Source: Desulfobulbaceae bacterium UBA5173
Lineage (GTDB): Bacteria > Desulfobacterota > Desulfobulbia > Desulfobulbales > Desulfobulbaceae
Reading direction: 5' to 3'
DNA: 13,191 nt
NCBI GenBank assembly: GCA_002413355.1
Contig: DHWV01000029.1
Span: 1 to 13,191 of the forward strand
Both the position numbers and the translations under genes were made by a program. This document shows, piece by piece, positions 11,695 to 13,191 of the stretch. The notes beneath the pieces are model-generated. The model had not been told where the DNA came from. It saw nothing but the letters and a program-made list of their open reading frames with translations, and did no database searches. Position 1 is the stretch's first letter. Every line of letters starts with the position of its first letter.

Positions 11695-12861
11695 TCAGTG
11701 GAGAGTAAATGCGGTGATTTCATTCTCCGTGCCGATCCGCATCGGCGGCCCCCAGCAGCCGGTGCCTTGGCTGACATAGATCTGCGTTTCTTCTTCTCGG
11801 TACAAGCCCCGCAGATAGGGCTGTTGCAGTAGGGTCAAATAGTTGAAGGGCCATATCTGGCCGCCGTGCGTATGGCCGGACAGCACTAAGTCCAGATTGT
11901 ATTGCATGGCGGCCTGTTGGGCCGCAACCGGCTGATGAACAAGCAGGACAACGTTCCTGCCAGGCTCAATGCCGCCTAAAGCCTGCTTGCAGTTTGGCGA
12001 TTGACCGAATCTGCCTGCCGTGTAATCGTTGACTCCCGCGATCACCAACGCATCCTTTCCCCGCCAAATTTCCTTCCTGCTGTTGGCCAGCACGGTCACG
12101 CCCAGCCGCTTCATCTCCGGCAGCCAATCCTCAATGCCGCTGTAATATTCGTGGTTGCCGGTGACAAAAAATACGCCTTCCTTAGCCTTCAGCTCAGTCA
12201 GCGGCGCAAGCCAGCCGCGCAGTTCTGCGGCCTTGCCGTCAACCAGATCGCCGGTGATCGCAACCAGATCAGGCTGAAGGCGGTTGGTGACAGCCACGAT
12301 CTCAGCCAAATCTGCGGCGGTGGTCATCGCGCCGAGATGCACATCAGAAAGCTGGACAATCTTGAACCCTTGAAAGGCGGCAGGCAAATTATTCAGCTTG
12401 ATCTCTACCCGACAAACAGTGGGTGCTTCGGCAGCCTTTTTCACGCCGAAGGCAGACACCGTCAGCACAGCAACAATGCCTGAAAGGGCTATGAGGCGGG
12501 CAAGACGTTGCCCAACGGCCGGATCAGGCTGCCTGTGCAGCAAGTAGCAGCCTGCGAGAGCAAAAAGTTTGAGAAGATCAGCGCAGAGGAAGAAACAAAA
12601 GAAGAGCAGCAGCATTCCCATCCAGAGATAAGCCAGCCAAGAAAAAGAAAAGGTGTATTGGAGAGAAAACCGCCGCGCAACGATGGCCGCCAAAGGAAGA
12701 TGGAAAAAAAAGATGATTGCGGCAGTCCCCGTTGTTTTGGCTCTTCCGCTGAGGCCAGTGTCCTTGATCAGTCGCCGCCAAAGGTAATAATGCGCAGCAG
12801 CCAACACCGTGCTGACCACAACCAAAAAGCGGAGAAAAAAAAGGCTGAAGAAGGACATCAT
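11695..12861 (-). CDS. Membrane-anchored metallophosphoesterase (YaeI/COG1408-like)
   Basis: From ATG at 12859-12861 this is a 388-aa protein with four likely N-terminal transmembrane helices (about residues 5-29, 47-65, 73-97 and 122-140) and a calcineurin-like phosphoesterase domain. Metal ligands are visible as SDVH (172-175), GDLVDG (204-209), GNHE (235-238), the HQP block (309-311) and GHTHGG (329-334). Relatives include E. coli YaeI and the chlamydial lipid A enzyme LpxG, so a lipid substrate is possible but unproven. A longer frame begins with GTG at 12904-12906, but that codon falls inside a perfect hairpin after purC, which argues for the downstream ATG pair (12861 or 12858). No good Shine-Dalgarno precedes either. 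Confidence 0.85.
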   Translation of the reverse strand: MMSFFSLFFLRFLVVVSTVLAAAHYYLWRRLIKDTGLSGRAKTTGTAAIIFFFHLPLAAIVARRFSLQYTFSFSWLAYLWMGMLLLFFCFFLCADLLKLFALAGCYLLHRQPDPAVGQRLARLIALSGIVAVLTVSAFGVKKAAEAPTVCRVEIKLNNLPAAFQGFKIVQLSDVHLGAMTTAADLAEIVAVTNRLQPDLVAITGDLVDGKAAELRGWLAPLTELKAKEGVFFVTGNHEYYSGIEDWLPEMKRLGVTVLANSRKEIWRGKDALVIAGVNDYTAGRFGQSPNCKQALGGIEPGRNVVLLVHQPVAAQQAAMQYNLDLVLSGHTHGGQIWPFNYLTLLQQPYLRGLYREEETQIYVSQGTGCWGPPMRIGTENEITAFTLH

Positions 12862-12876
12862 CAAGGTGGTGAGGAA

Positions 12877-12911
12877 CCGCCGTGCCGTTCGCTGAGTCAA
12901 CGGCACGGCGG
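12877..12911 (-). terminator. Perfect 13-bp inverted repeat after purC
   Basis: CCGCCGTGCCGTT (12877-12889) and its exact complement (12899-12911) enclose a 9-nt loop and begin 8 bp after the purC stop codon. On the minus strand only TTCCTC follows, not a T-run, so it could be a weak terminator or an mRNA-stabilising or attenuating hairpin before the metallophosphoesterase start at 12861. Confidence 0.6.
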
Positions 12912-12919
12912 AACGAAAC

Positions 12920-13191
12920 TCATCCCATCAATCGTTCCTTTGCTTCCTCATACCGTGCTGCCGTTTTCTCGACAATCTCGGCGGGCAGGGGCGGAGGCGG
13001 CGATTGCTTGTTCCAGTCGAGAGAGGAAAGGTAGTCGCGGAGGAATTGCTTGTCAAAGCTTGGCTGGCCCTTGCCGGGCGCGTACTCATCCACCGGCCAG
13101 AAGCGCGACGAATCCGGGGTCAGCACCTCGTCAATCAGGATCAGCTCGCCGTCTGAGGTCATGCCCAGCTCGAACTTGGTGTCGGCGATGA
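12920..13191 (-). CDS. purC: Phosphoribosylaminoimidazole-succinocarboxamide synthase, C-terminal part
   Basis: Only the last 89 residues are in the window; the gene continues right of base 13191. The segment IADTKFELG followed by MTSDGELILIDEVLTPDSSR is the conserved SAICAR synthetase block, then FWPVDEY, SFDKQFLRDYL and the C-terminal EIVEKTAARYEEAKERL. The enzyme joins CAIR and aspartate using ATP in de novo purine synthesis, in the cytoplasm. The tail after SRFWP is the longer type found in about 290-300 aa bacterial and yeast-like enzymes, not the roughly 237-aa E. coli type. It ends with TGA at 12920-12922, directly before the hairpin. Confidence 0.95.
   Translation of the reverse strand, partial: IADTKFELGMTSDGELILIDEVLTPDSSRFWPVDEYAPGKGQPSFDKQFLRDYLSSLDWNKQSPPPPLPAEIVEKTAARYEEAKERLMG

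Noticed and set aside
1..13191. CRISPR arrays, rRNA genes or insertion sequences
   Set aside because: No regularly spaced repeats, rRNA-like sequence, transposase frame or terminal inverted repeats were seen on either strand.

Overview
The window looks like a Gram-negative chromosome. It carries an LPS-export gene (lptD), a periplasmic lytic transglycosylase and class-II tRNA features. The combination of a long-form purC, a COG0731-type radical SAM protein and an RNase E/G with a long charged N-terminus suggests a Desulfobacterota-type (Desulfobulbales-like) organism. That placement is an inference from protein flavour and no marker in the window settles it.

Left region (1-3650): a small island sits against a tRNA-Leu(UAA) gene on the minus strand. 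The 3' part of that tRNA plus at least 27 bp of its trailer is duplicated at the left edge (1-84 versus 3536-3619, 82/84 identical), and similarity stops at the edge of the anticodon loop. This is the signature of site-specific integration into a tRNA. The interval between the repeats has no integrase. It carries two leftward modules. One is a putative Panacea (DUF4065) antitoxin followed by a Fic-domain protein. The other is a two-gene overlapping unit of a six-helix membrane protein with an unusual glycine-rich N-terminal motif and a cysteine-rich exported protein. The second module is visibly AT-rich compared with the GC-rich genes to the right, has its own consensus-like promoter, and is not a system I recognise.

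Centre (3650-7262): tRNA-Leu has a near-consensus promoter and its own terminator. Upstream of it, also leftward, lie a ribonuclease E/G-family gene whose N-terminal extension contains three near-identical 36-residue lysine-rich repeats, and a radical SAM protein (CxxxCxxC) with a C-terminal winged-helix-like segment. These two probably form an operon.

Right (7263-11688): a rightward cluster of lptD (LPS assembly at the outer membrane), a DHH-family phosphoesterase 4 bp downstream, and an MltB-like lytic transglycosylase. Two convincing promoter-like sequences lie in the divergent gap between the radical SAM gene and lptD.

Far right (11695-13191): convergent leftward genes for a polytopic membrane metallophosphoesterase (YaeI/COG1408 type) and the 3' end of purC. 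A perfect 13-bp inverted repeat separates the two.

The housekeeping part is ordinary envelope, RNA-processing and purine metabolism. The accessory interest is concentrated in 1-3535.
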